NCBI RefSeq assembly: GCF_002332425.1 | Contig: NZ_NRGS01000029.1 | Coordinates: 1 to 64,000, forward strand | Direction of reading: 5' to 3' | From: Brachybacterium alimentarium | GTDB lineage: Bacteria > Actinomycetota > Actinomycetes > Actinomycetales > Dermabacteraceae | Length of the DNA stretch: 64,000 bases | Shown: piece after piece, positions 29,949 to 37,489 of the stretch | How the letters are laid out: every line of letters starts with the position of its first letter | Position numbering within the stretch: the stretch's first letter is position 1 | Made by a program: the position numbers and the translations under genes | Notes under the pieces: generated by a model | What the model was told of the DNA's origin: nothing | Databases searched by the model: none | Seen by the model: only the letters and a program-made list of their open reading frames with translations

Positions 29949-30626
29949 ATGAACGACACCACGTCCGACGTCCCCACGTCCGAGGAGACCGCTGCCCCGT
30001 CGCACGAGGCGCACGCCGACGCAGCGGCAGCGACCACCGAGGCAGCGGACGCCGCCGGCACGACCGACACCGCGGGGAGCGCCGACACGGCTGAGGCAGC
30101 TGACGCGACTGACGGAGCTGACGCGGCTGACACTGCGGAGACGCCGGAGACCGACGAGGAGCGCATGCGTCGGCTCGAGGAGGAGGGCGACATCGCCGCG
30201 GACTACCTCGAGGAGCTGCTGGACATCACGGACATGGACGGCGACATCGACATCGATGTCGACGGTGACCGGGCCTCCGTGGAGATCGCCGGAGCGGACC
30301 GGCTCGCGACGCTGAACCGCCCCAAGGGCGAGCTGCTGGACGCTCTGCAGGAGCTCACCCGGCTCGCGGTGCAGACCCGTACCGGCGCCCGCTCCCGACT
30401 GATGCTGGACATCGGCGGGTTCCGTGCCGAGCACAAGGGCAGCCTCGAGGAGCTGGCCGAGCAGGCTGTCGCACAGGCCCGAGAGGGCGGCGAGGCCGTG
30501 CCGCTGCGGCCGATGAACCCCTTCGAGCGCAAGGTCGTCCACGACGTCGCCAAGCGCGAGGGCCTGCGCTCCGAGTCCGACGGCGACGGCAAGAACCGTC
30601 ACGTCGTCATCTACCCGGAAGCCTGA
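29949..30626 (+). CDS. jag: Jag/KhpB-type RNA-binding protein
   Basis: 225 aa. The N-terminal 75 residues are an Ala/Thr/Asp-rich low-complexity tract (TEAADAAGTTDTAGSADTAE). A KH domain (about 80-150) has IAADYLEELLDITDMDGD and LNRPKGELLDALQELTRLAV. The C-terminal R3H domain (about 160-222) contains LRPMNPFERKVVHDVA and R-x3-H as KNRHVVIYP. Homologues form an RNA-binding complex with KhpA and affect cell shape. Position between yidC and rsmG is typical. Confidence 0.93.
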   Translation: MNDTTSDVPTSEETAAPSHEAHADAAAATTEAADAAGTTDTAGSADTAEAADATDGADAADTAETPETDEERMRRLEEEGDIAADYLEELLDITDMDGDIDIDVDGDRASVEIAGADRLATLNRPKGELLDALQELTRLAVQTRTGARSRLMLDIGGFRAEHKGSLEELAEQAVAQAREGGEAVPLRPMNPFERKVVHDVAKREGLRSESDGDGKNRHVVIYPEA

Positions 30627-30634
30627 GGCGCATC

Positions 30635-31300
30635 GTGCTCCCCCTCCCCGAATCCCTGCGGCCGTCGGCCGAGCGTCTGTTCACGGACCGTCTCGAGCTG
30701 GCGCACCGTTTCGCGAGCATGCTCGCGGAGCAGGGCCCCGAGCGCGGCCTCATCGGTCCGCGCGAGGTCGAGCGGCTGTGGGAGCGGCACATCCTCAACT
30801 GCGCGCTGATGACCGACGCGATCGGTCCCGACGTGAAGACACTGGCGGACGTCGGCTCCGGTGCCGGGCTGCCGGGCGTGGTGATCGCGATCGCCCGCCC
30901 GGACCTCGATGTCACCCTGATCGAGACCATGCAGCGCCGTGCGATCTGGCTCGAGGAGGTCGATGCCGAGCTCGGTCTCGGCCTCGAGGTGGTGCGCTCG
31001 CGGGCCGAGGACCTGCACGGCGTGCGATCCTTCGACGTGGTGACGGCACGGGCCGTGGCCGCGCTCGACAAGCTCGCCCGGTGGACGCTCCCGCTGGTCG
31101 CCGATGACGGTGCGCTGCTGGCGATGAAGGGCGGCTCTGCCGCCGAGGAGGTCGCCAAGGCGGACAAGGTGCTGCGCAAGCTGGGCGGGGTCGATCCGCG
31201 CATCGCGCAGTACGGGGCAGGCGAGGTCGAGGTTCCCACTACAGTGGTCCAAGTGCGTCGCCGAGCCCAGGCGACCAGGAAGGGAGAGGTACGTGGCTGA
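30635..31300 (+). CDS. rsmG: 16S rRNA (guanine-527-N7) methyltransferase
   Basis: 221 aa from GTG 30635, 8 bp after jag. The SAM-binding motif LADVGSGAGLPGVVIAIARP and the preceding RHILNCALM are RsmG marks; RAVAALDKLARWTLPLV is the conserved second half. It methylates the 530 loop of 16S rRNA. The 3' end overlaps parA by 8 bp. Confidence 0.95.
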   Translation: MLPLPESLRPSAERLFTDRLELAHRFASMLAEQGPERGLIGPREVERLWERHILNCALMTDAIGPDVKTLADVGSGAGLPGVVIAIARPDLDVTLIETMQRRAIWLEEVDAELGLGLEVVRSRAEDLHGVRSFDVVTARAVAALDKLARWTLPLVADDGALLAMKGGSAAEEVAKADKVLRKLGGVDPRIAQYGAGEVEVPTTVVQVRRRAQATRKGEVRG

Positions 31301-32216
31301 TCTGCACGAGGGTTCCTCCCCGGGGCACGGTGCGATGGAGGACACTCCGCTGATGCGAGAGCTCGCCAGGGACCATGCCCGACGCAAGCAGCTCGACGGC
31401 GTCGAGTTCGCTGCGCCCGAGACCACGAGGGTGATCACGATCGCCAACCAGAAGGGCGGGGTGGGCAAGACCTCCACCACCGTCAACGTCGCGGCCGCTC
31501 TCGCGCTGGGTGGTCTGAACGTGCTGGTGATCGACGCGGATCCGCAGGGCAACACGTCCACCGCGCTGAACATCGAGCACCATGCCGAGGTGGCGAGCAT
31601 GTACGAGGTGCTCGTCGAGTCCGCACCCTTGCAGGACGTGGTCCAGGATGTCCCTGACATGGACGGCCTGCTGTGCGCGCCCGCCACCATCAACCTCTCC
31701 GGGGCGGAGATCGAGCTGGTCTCGCTCGTCGCCCGCGAGAACCGGCTGCGCAACGCGATCCGCGACTATCTCGAGCACCGCGATGACGAAGGGCTTCCGA
31801 GCCTGGACTACGTGCTGATCGATTGCCCGCCGTCGCTGGGCCTGCTGACCGTCAACGCTCTGGTCGCGGCCCGCGAGGTGCTCATCCCGATCCAGGCGGA
31901 GTACTACGCTCTCGAGGGTCTGAGCCTGCTGCTGAACAACATCGAGCTGATCCGCCAGCATCTGAACCCGGATCTGGTGGTCTCCTCGATCATGCTGACC
32001 ATGTACGACGCCCGAACCCGGCTCGCCGCACAGGTCGCCCAGGATGTCCGTGAGCACTTCCCCGAGCAGACTCTGGAGACCACGATCCCGCGTTCGGTGA
32101 GGATCTCGGAGGCCCCCAGCTACGGGCAGACGGTGCTCACGTACGACCCGGGATCCAGCGGTGCGCTCGCGTATCGCGCGGCAGCCCACGAACTCACTAT
32201 TCGCCCAGCCCCTTGA
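31293..32216 (+). CDS. parA: chromosome partitioning ATPase ParA
   Basis: 307 aa from GTG 31293. The deviant Walker A motif ANQKGGVGKTSTTVN is near residue 52, DADPQGNTSTAL (A') near 82 and YVLIDCPPSLGLLT (B) near 167. It is a Walker-type ParA/Soj ATPase that binds DNA as an ATP dimer and moves the ParB-parS complex. The N-terminal 45 residues are an extension before the fold. It lies 88 bp before parB. Confidence 0.97.
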   Translation: MADLHEGSSPGHGAMEDTPLMRELARDHARRKQLDGVEFAAPETTRVITIANQKGGVGKTSTTVNVAAALALGGLNVLVIDADPQGNTSTALNIEHHAEVASMYEVLVESAPLQDVVQDVPDMDGLLCAPATINLSGAEIELVSLVARENRLRNAIRDYLEHRDDEGLPSLDYVLIDCPPSLGLLTVNALVAAREVLIPIQAEYYALEGLSLLLNNIELIRQHLNPDLVVSSIMLTMYDARTRLAAQVAQDVREHFPEQTLETTIPRSVRISEAPSYGQTVLTYDPGSSGALAYRAAAHELTIRPAP

Positions 32217-32304
32217 TTGTGACCTCGGGACACCACCACGATGATGCGGTGCGTGTCCCGGCATCTCTCCCCTGGTGGACATTCATTCCGGAAGGACAAC
32301 GGCC

Positions 32305-34134
32305 ATGACGCAGAAGCGAGGACTCGGTCGAGGACTCGGCGCCCTGATCCCGGGCGCGGGGACCAGCCCCGCTCCCGAGCAGGAGCTGCGCACTCGTGTG
32401 CGCCCGGCGTCGCAGGACGGTGAGCGCACCGCCCGAGATCGTCCGGTCGACATGTTCTTCTCCGGTGATCGGGTCTCCGAGGCCGAGGAGCGCGAGGAGC
32501 GCGCCCGCAGCGGACGCCACGACATCGCCGACGACATGGCCCGCGCCGCCGCCACCCGTCGGGGCCGCGGCTCCACCTCGCGCACCACGACGACCCGCGG
32601 CACCGCGGCGACCAAGGCTGCTGCCGCCGCCACGGCGACGGTCGACGAGGCGCCTGCGGAGGTCGCAGAGGCTCCGGCCAAGAAGACCCCGGCGAAGAAG
32701 CCCGCAGCGGCGAAGAAGACTGCCACGGCGAAGAAGACCACGCCTGCGAGGAAGGCTCCTGCGAAGGCGTCCACCAAGGCATCCCCGGCGCAGCCCTCCA
32801 CCGCGAAGACCCCTGCGAAGAAGACGGCCGCCACGGAGCCCGCCGCGCCGGCGAAGGCCGATGCGGTGGAGGTCCCCGATACGTCGACGACGAGCCCCGC
32901 TCCGACGCCGACTCCGACGACGGAGACTGCGGCCCCGGCCCCTGGCTCGGACCCGACCCCCAAGGCCGCGGAGACCGCTCCGGCCGCCGAGGACACCCCG
33001 GTCGTAGACGTCGAGCCCGCAGAGCCCGCTCCCGCTCAGCCGGTCGAGGACGTCGAGGCTGCGGCTCCGACCGCGTCCCCGGGAACAGCCACCCAGCCAG
33101 AGGCCGCGAGTGAGTCCGCGCCGGAGGCCGAGCCTGCGCCCGAGCCCGAGCCCGAGCCCGAGGCCCAGACCGCCCCCGAGAGCGAGCCCAAGGCTGAGAC
33201 CGCGACGGAGCCCGATGCCGCGCCGGAGGAGGAGGTCGACGCGACGGTCGAGTCGGGCAGTGCCGATGATCGTTCGCGCCGGGGTCTGGTCAGCGTGCCC
33301 GGCGCGGAGTTCGCGGAGATCCCGATCCATGAGATCCGGGAGAACCCGCGCAACCCGCGCACGATGTTCGATGACGACGAACTCGACGAGCTGGCGTTCT
33401 CGCTGCGTGAGGTCGGTGTTCTGCAGCCGGTCGTGGTTCGCCCGATCCCCGTCACCGATGAGGGCGAGTCCTTCGAGCTCGTCATGGGTGAGCGTCGTTG
33501 GCGTGCCGCCCGACGGGCAGAGCTCACCTCGATTCCCGCGATCATCCGTGAAACCAGCGATGACGATCTCCTGCGCGATGCTCTTCTCGAGAACCTCCAC
33601 CGGGCACAGCTGAACCCGCTCGAGGAGGCCAATGCCTACCAGCAGCTGCTGGAGGACTTCGGGTGCACGCAGGACGAGCTCGGCGACCGCATCGGTCGTT
33701 CTCGTCCCCAGATCACCAACACGCTGCGCCTGTTGCGTCTGCCGGCGCTTGTGCAGCGTCGACTTGCCAGCGGTGCCCTGAGCGCCGGGCACGCTCGCGC
33801 CCTGCTCGCACTGGACGATCAGACCTTGATGGAGGAGCTCGCCCAGCGCATCGTGTCGGAGGGGCTTTCCGTGCGCGCTGTGGAGCGCCTGGTGTCCCGT
33901 GGTGGTCAACAGGAGACGGGAACGCGTGTTGCGCGCCGTACCAGCTACGACCCGCACGTCGTGGACGTGACGAGCCGCCTGTCCAACCGCCTGGAGACGC
34001 CCGTGAAGATCGACGTGGGCAAGCGCAAGGGCAAGATCACGATGGAATTCAGCAATCTCGAGGACCTCGATCGACTGCTCGAGTCCATGGGCCTGGATGT
34101 GGCGAAGTCCGAGGGCGACCAGCGCACCACCTGA
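32305..34134 (+). CDS. parB: chromosome partitioning protein ParB with long low-complexity insert
   Basis: 609 aa from ATG 32305 (GAAGGA upstream); most ParB proteins have 280-380 aa. The N-terminal ParA-activating peptide MTQKRGLGRGLGALIP is intact. Residues about 85-320 are an insert: Arg/Thr/Ala-rich, then AKKTPAKKPAAAKKTATAKK-type histone-H1-like repeats (125-185), then Pro/Thr-rich, then Glu/Pro/Ala-rich (265-318). The CTPase/ParB domain follows (333-420) with the CTP motif GERRWRA at 395-401. The helix-turn-helix (about 440-510) contains TQDELGDRIGRSRPQITN, and a C-terminal dimerisation domain ends the protein. It is directly followed by a terminator and the parS array. Confidence 0.96.
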   Translation: MTQKRGLGRGLGALIPGAGTSPAPEQELRTRVRPASQDGERTARDRPVDMFFSGDRVSEAEEREERARSGRHDIADDMARAAATRRGRGSTSRTTTTRGTAATKAAAAATATVDEAPAEVAEAPAKKTPAKKPAAAKKTATAKKTTPARKAPAKASTKASPAQPSTAKTPAKKTAATEPAAPAKADAVEVPDTSTTSPAPTPTPTTETAAPAPGSDPTPKAAETAPAAEDTPVVDVEPAEPAPAQPVEDVEAAAPTASPGTATQPEAASESAPEAEPAPEPEPEPEAQTAPESEPKAETATEPDAAPEEEVDATVESGSADDRSRRGLVSVPGAEFAEIPIHEIRENPRNPRTMFDDDELDELAFSLREVGVLQPVVVRPIPVTDEGESFELVMGERRWRAARRAELTSIPAIIRETSDDDLLRDALLENLHRAQLNPLEEANAYQQLLEDFGCTQDELGDRIGRSRPQITNTLRLLRLPALVQRRLASGALSAGHARALLALDDQTLMEELAQRIVSEGLSVRAVERLVSRGGQQETGTRVARRTSYDPHVVDVTSRLSNRLETPVKIDVGKRKGKITMEFSNLEDLDRLLESMGLDVAKSEGDQRTT

Positions 34135-34140
34135 TGTATG

Positions 34141-34180
34141 ACGACAACAGGGCCGGCCAGAGTGCCGGCCCTTTTGTCGT
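34141..34180 (+). terminator. intrinsic terminator after parB
   Basis: GGGCCGGC (34150-34157) pairs with GCCGGCCC (34164-34171) and is followed by TTTTGT. Outer arms ACGACAA and TTGTCGT extend the stem. It is the clearest classical terminator in the window and ends the rpmH-parB gene series. Confidence 0.9.
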
Positions 34181-34365
34181 GCCGCACGACCGTGAAACCC
34201 GCGGACACGAACTCCCGAATAGCCGGCAGTATCGACTCTGTCGACATGCGACCAATATATGAGATAGATCACTGCTGTCGACGCTACGGGCCTCGGCTCG
34301 GAGTGGGTGGCGACGAGGACGGCTCGGGCTCCCCGCCCCGGGGCCGGTGAATGCTGGGCCCGGGA

Positions 34366-34452
34366 CTATCCACAATGACACCACATTGTGTGTATGCAGG
34401 TCAGCGGTGACTTCTCTCTGTTATCCACCGATGTGCACGAGTATGTGGACAG
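34366..34452. other. left DnaA-box cluster
   Basis: CTATCCACA (34366-34374), TTATCCACC (34421-34429) and TGTGGACAG (34444-34452, complement CTGTCCACA). Each differs from TTATCCACA by one or two bases. They lie 60 bp outside the first parS site. Confidence 0.65.
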
Positions 34453-34513
34453 AGCTGCAGCACGGCCGATCTCGCGGGTTAAGTGGCGCCACCGGCCTGT
34501 CTCAGATCGTGGG

Positions 34514-34527
34514 TTTCCCGTGAAACG
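34514..34527 (+). promoter_or_regulatory. parS-like site 1
   Basis: GTTTCCCGTGAAAC: one base from the parS core GTTTCACGTGAAAC, in CCC orientation. Confidence 0.85.
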
Positions 34528-34569
34528 GGGCCGTGACAGCGGCAGGCTCGGGGTCAGGCGCCATGCGAC

Positions 34570-34623
34570 CCGCATCCGCACCCGCCCCCGCAGCCGCACC
34601 CGAGACCGCAGCCGCATCCGCAT
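34570..34623 (+). repeat. imperfect hexamer repeat CCGCAN
   Basis: Nine consecutive hexamers, eight of the form CCGCNN (mostly CCGCAT, CCGCAC, CCGCAG) and one CCGAGA. It lies between parS sites 1 and 2. Confidence 0.75.
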
Positions 34624-34655
34624 CTCAGCCGGAAGCGCAGGTCGGCAACTTTGCT

Positions 34656-34669
34656 GTTTCCCGTGGAAC
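34656..34669 (+). promoter_or_regulatory. parS-like site 2
   Basis: GTTTCCCGTGGAAC: two bases from the core, in CCC orientation. Confidence 0.78.
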
Positions 34670-34837
34670 CTCACGCTCGGCCCTTTCGTCTACTGCGCAA
34701 GCGCACCGTCGCGCAAGGCGAGCCGGCACTATCTCCCTTCCGGTGTTGTCGGGGGTGGAAGCTGCTGTCCGCTTGCGTGCGGAGCCGCGTGACCAGTTGG
34801 GCGTGCCGGCTCTCCTGACAGACGCAGGTTTTCGCAG

Positions 34838-34851
34838 GTTCCACGTGGAAC
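34838..34851. promoter_or_regulatory. parS-like site 3
   Basis: GTTCCACGTGGAAC: perfect palindrome, symmetric changes at two positions of the core. Confidence 0.75.
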
Positions 34852-34920
34852 GCGGACGGTAGATCTCCGTTGTGGGTCACATAGTGCGCTGGAGTCACAT
34901 CGGGGGTCACTTTGGGGTCG

Positions 34921-34934
34921 GTTTCCCGTGAAAC
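34921..34934 (+). promoter_or_regulatory. parS-like site 4
   Basis: GTTTCCCGTGAAAC, identical to site 1. Confidence 0.85.
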
Positions 34935-34945
34935 TGTCACTTCCT

Positions 34946-34985
34946 GGCGGGCTGGCGGGCTGGCGGGCTGGCGGGCTGGCAGGCG
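34946..34985 (+). repeat. 8-bp tandem repeat GGCGGGCT
   Basis: Four exact copies of GGCGGGCT (34946-34977) and a fifth degenerate copy, 12 bp after parS-like site 4. Length variation by slippage is likely. Confidence 0.9.
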
Positions 34986-35061
34986 GTTGGCTCGAGGCGT
35001 CTATTGGTACCTCACCCCCCAGGTTTGATGATCGGCTGCCGCCGCAGTGCTCAAAATTCAA

Positions 35062-35075
35062 GTTTCCCGTGAAAC
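35062..35075 (+). promoter_or_regulatory. parS-like site 5
   Basis: GTTTCCCGTGAAAC, identical to site 1. Confidence 0.85.
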
Positions 35076-35192
35076 CTGGTTCTGCGAAGGGTTGGGAGAC
35101 CAACGATCCGCGACGCCCGTCGACACCACCATGTCGCGTGTCGAGTTTCCATGCACTTTGCATCGGGCCGTAGACGTTTGAGAAATCCTGCA

Positions 35193-35206
35193 GTTTCCCG
35201 TGAAAC
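35193..35206 (+). promoter_or_regulatory. parS-like site 6
   Basis: GTTTCCCGTGAAAC, identical to site 1; the last site in this orientation. Confidence 0.85.
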
Positions 35207-35308
35207 TGTGTCCTCAAGCGATCAGTCCTACCGCGACGAACTCCGGCGTACGGATGGCTCGCACGACCCGCGCATGGCAGGCCTGTGCGTTTGGACCTAC
35301 TCCGCTAG

Positions 35309-35322
35309 GCTTCACGGGAAAC
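35309..35322 (-). promoter_or_regulatory. parS-like site 7
   Basis: GCTTCACGGGAAAC on the plus strand: two changes from the core; the first site in the opposite (GGG) orientation. Confidence 0.75.
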
Positions 35323-35390
35323 ACGAATGCTTGTCCCGGCAACACCGCGCCTATTGACTGTGTATTGCGAAGAGCGAGACCGACGAGGAC

Positions 35391-35404
35391 GCTTCACGTG
35401 AAAC
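35391..35404. promoter_or_regulatory. parS-like site 8
   Basis: GCTTCACGTGAAAC: one base from the core, symmetric centre CACGTG. Confidence 0.83.
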
Positions 35405-35615
35405 GGCCGCAGGCGTGGTGCATACGCTCCTTGTGCACTTTTGAGACGTGGAGATCGCATAGTGACCGGTAAGCTCGATTCCAAGTGTGGCGACCGGAGG
35501 GGTCTGCCCGATTGTGCGTTCCCAGAATTGGGCACCGCTTCAGATCTTGGGATATGAGGTGCGCGTCAGTCCTGATCGCACCGACGGTGAGGTGGCGCAA
35601 TGACTAGCGCCGCAG

Positions 35616-35629
35616 GTTTCACGTGCAAC
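35616..35629. promoter_or_regulatory. parS-like site 9
   Basis: GTTTCACGTGCAAC: one base from the core, symmetric centre CACGTG. Confidence 0.8.
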
Positions 35630-35719
35630 GCCAAGTATGGGATGAGTTGAGAGACCTGTGCGTCCGACGCTCCCACTCGCCCGTCCCGTCTTCCGGCACA
35701 AGCTAAGGGTGCCGCGGAG

Positions 35720-35733
35720 GTTTCACGGGGAAC
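35720..35733 (-). promoter_or_regulatory. parS-like site 10
   Basis: GTTTCACGGGGAAC on the plus strand: two changes from the core, in GGG orientation. Confidence 0.78.
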
Positions 35734-35937
35734 GTGGGACCTGACGCTCAGCCGGGTATGTGCCCCGGGCCTACCGCACGCCTATTTTGTGCAGCAGCAG
35801 AGCCACCCGTTGGCACCGCCCGCCTTGCGCATACGGCTTTGCGGCTTTCCTTCCAGCAGCGACGGGGTGCTCAGGTGTTCACGGCTGGAGCCGGAAGGCA
35901 TCGTCACCGGGTACAAGGGCCGGCCTCCTACTGCGAC

Positions 35938-35951
35938 GTTTCACGTGAAGC
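35938..35951. promoter_or_regulatory. parS-like site 11
   Basis: GTTTCACGTGAAGC: one base from the core. Confidence 0.83.
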
Positions 35952-36088
35952 AGTGGCGGCGGCACATCCGAGTGCGTAATGCGGGCGATGCAGCTGCGCT
36001 CGCGATCCACTCGACGCGCTCTGCTGCGTGGCTCCCGAAGCAGGCCCCCTGACTCACCCCGCCCCGATTCCAACGAGTAGTCAATCAC

Positions 36089-36102
36089 GTTTCACGGGAA
36101 AC
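36089..36102 (-). promoter_or_regulatory. parS-like site 12
   Basis: GTTTCACGGGAAAC: the exact reverse complement of sites 1, 4, 5 and 6. Confidence 0.85.
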
Positions 36103-36225
36103 GCGCAGTGCGCCGCGCAATGTGGGCCCACATGTTGTTCCCGGCGTTACTGCGCTCGAGACCTCAGAGCGACGACCAGTTCTGGTCGTGTTCGACCCGT
36201 GCTCGTCGGCGCATCCCTTGCCCGG

Positions 36226-36239
36226 GTTTCACGGGAAAC
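36226..36239 (-). promoter_or_regulatory. parS-like site 13
   Basis: GTTTCACGGGAAAC, identical to site 12. Confidence 0.85.
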
Positions 36240-36366
36240 TGCGTGCCCAGCCGACACCGATGTCTGCCTCGAGCCCGTGCTCGCCGATGGAGCAAGCACT
36301 GCGCTGCCCCGGCCTCTCATGAACGCTCGGCGACGTGCAGCTGAACTGATGGCTCCGTCTCCGCAT

Positions 36367-36380
36367 GATTCACGTGGAAC
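36367..36380. promoter_or_regulatory. parS-like site 14
   Basis: GATTCACGTGGAAC: two changes from the core; the outermost and weakest site. Confidence 0.65.
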
Positions 36381-36534
36381 GTCGGTGACCATCCGGTCAC
36401 TGGAATTCGGAAGTGCCGGCGTGGTCGGCCTCCAAAAGAAGACCCGGACATCGCCGGGGGTTCGAGGCCAGCGCATGGTCGATGACGGCACACTACTTCG
36501 ACCCATCCACGTGACACTGCTGCGGATCGCTTGT

Positions 36535-36817
36535 TGTGGACGAAGGGCGACGCTCACTCGAGATATGCACAGTGTGCGTAACGTTGTGGACAACCGGCAC
36601 GAGCGCCGTGACTGCAGTCACACTTCATCTCTTTGTGACCGAAAGCCGGCGATCGGGAGTCCACTGGCTCAACTCTGCGTCGCTGCAGGTCAACGGCACA
36701 TTGTGGGCTCACGTGCGGATCGGCGCGACAGCGAGTTATCCACAATCGCTTGTGGACAAGGCTGTGGACAGACGCGCTCCCGACTGTGGACATCGATGTG
36801 GACAACGTTGTGGAAGA
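36535..36817. other. right DnaA-box cluster
   Basis: Eight sites in 283 bp. TTATCCACA is perfect at 36736-36744. Complement-strand sites are TGTGGACGA (36535), TGTGGACAA (36585, 36751, 36797), TGTGGACAG (36763), TGTGGACAT (36785) and the weak TGTGGAAGA (36809). Five of them lie within 55 bp (36763-36817 and just before), spaced about 12 bp apart, so roughly helical phasing is possible. This is the densest DnaA-box cluster in the window. Confidence 0.75.
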
Positions 36818-37012
36818 AGCCAACAGTGCACGTCAGCCGCGCCCATTGCGGCGGACTTGACGTGCGGCGGCAGGCGTGTGCTGATCTCGGCTCGAGCCAT
36901 ACCCACACCGGGGCTCCGGGCCTGGGTGCGGGCCCGCTCGGTGCCATCCGTGCCCCATGGCCGCCAACCCGCTCCCTGTTCCCTGCGCCGCCGCAGAGAC
37001 GCAGACGAGCCG

Positions 37013-37462
37013 TCAGCTGCTGGTCGGGGCGGCCTGACCGTCGCTGCCGCTTCGTGAAACCTCGCCCGGCCCGAATTCCTCGGCGATCACATGCTTCGGG
37101 AGGGCGCCAGTGCGGCGGTGGTTCACGGCCCAGCGGCCTGACAGGACGATGTCGTCCCCCGTCGGCGTCTTCCCCGCAAGGTCCTCCACGACACCCATGA
37201 GCGCGTCGTCGGCGGTGGCGTCCACGGACTCCACCGGGTGCAGACGGAGCCACGTAGGCACCACCTCGACCTCGAGGAGGTCCAGTACGTCGTCCTGCGC
37301 GGAGTCCACGAGGACGGCACGCACTGCGCTTCCCCAGCGTCGGCTGAGCTCACGCAGCAGCGTGGGGGCAGGACGCGACGGCCCGGCCCAGTCGGCCGTC
37401 ACGAGGACGATCGCAACTGGGCCGGGCCGCGTGGAGCTGTTCTCGACAGCGGCACCGGACAT
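37013..37462 (-). CDS. thioredoxin-fold protein without active-site cysteines
   Basis: 149 aa. The thioredoxin fold can be traced: VAIVLVTADWAGPSRPAPTLLREL (beta strand, active-site loop, helix), RAVLVDSAQDDVLDLLEVEVVPTWL (with the cis-Pro motif VPT). The usual WCGPCR reads WAGPSR, so both catalytic Cys are lost, and there is no other Cys in the protein. It cannot do dithiol exchange and may be a chaperone-like or regulatory relative. It occupies the place where trxA follows trxB in actinobacteria, 27 bp after trxB. The C-terminal 45 residues (from about KTPTGDDIV) are an extension. Confidence 0.8.
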   Translation of the reverse strand: MSGAAVENSSTRPGPVAIVLVTADWAGPSRPAPTLLRELSRRWGSAVRAVLVDSAQDDVLDLLEVEVVPTWLRLHPVESVDATADDALMGVVEDLAGKTPTGDDIVLSGRWAVNHRRTGALPKHVIAEEFGPGEVSRSGSDGQAAPTSS

Positions 37463-37489
37463 GCGCGAGATGAGGGGGTGGGCCGGCGA

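Larger units (their letters stand above)
34181..37012. other. gene-free parS/DnaA-box region (centromere and candidate origin)
   Basis: There is no convincing gene in 2.8 kb between parB and the thioredoxin-like gene. Open frames here lack ribosome sites and protein-like composition. The region holds fourteen 14-bp parS-like palindromes (34514-36380) and DnaA-box clusters outside them (34366-34452 and 36535-36817). It also has two short tandem repeats. Codon-like GC periodicity is absent and base composition is visibly less GC-rich in places. It most likely works as the chromosomal centromere, and perhaps as oriC. Confidence 0.85.

Noticed and set aside
34388-34862. Two short open frames between parB and the parS array (135 and 110 codons)
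   Set aside because: They overlap each other, include the hexamer repeat and parS sites, and lack ribosome sites.
35143-35404. ParB-half-site lookalike TCCGTGAAAC inside parB (near 33547) and others outside the array
   Set aside because: Only half the palindrome is present, so they fall below the level used for the fourteen sites.
34514-36380. The repeated palindromes first looked like a CRISPR array
   Set aside because: The units are 14 bp, unevenly spaced (81-263 bp), often inverted, and match the parS core; no cas genes are present.
36028-37200. A 390-codon open frame between the parS array and the thioredoxin-like gene
   Set aside because: It runs through parS and DnaA boxes and overlaps the thioredoxin-like gene in antisense. 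The translation has no domain and irregular composition.
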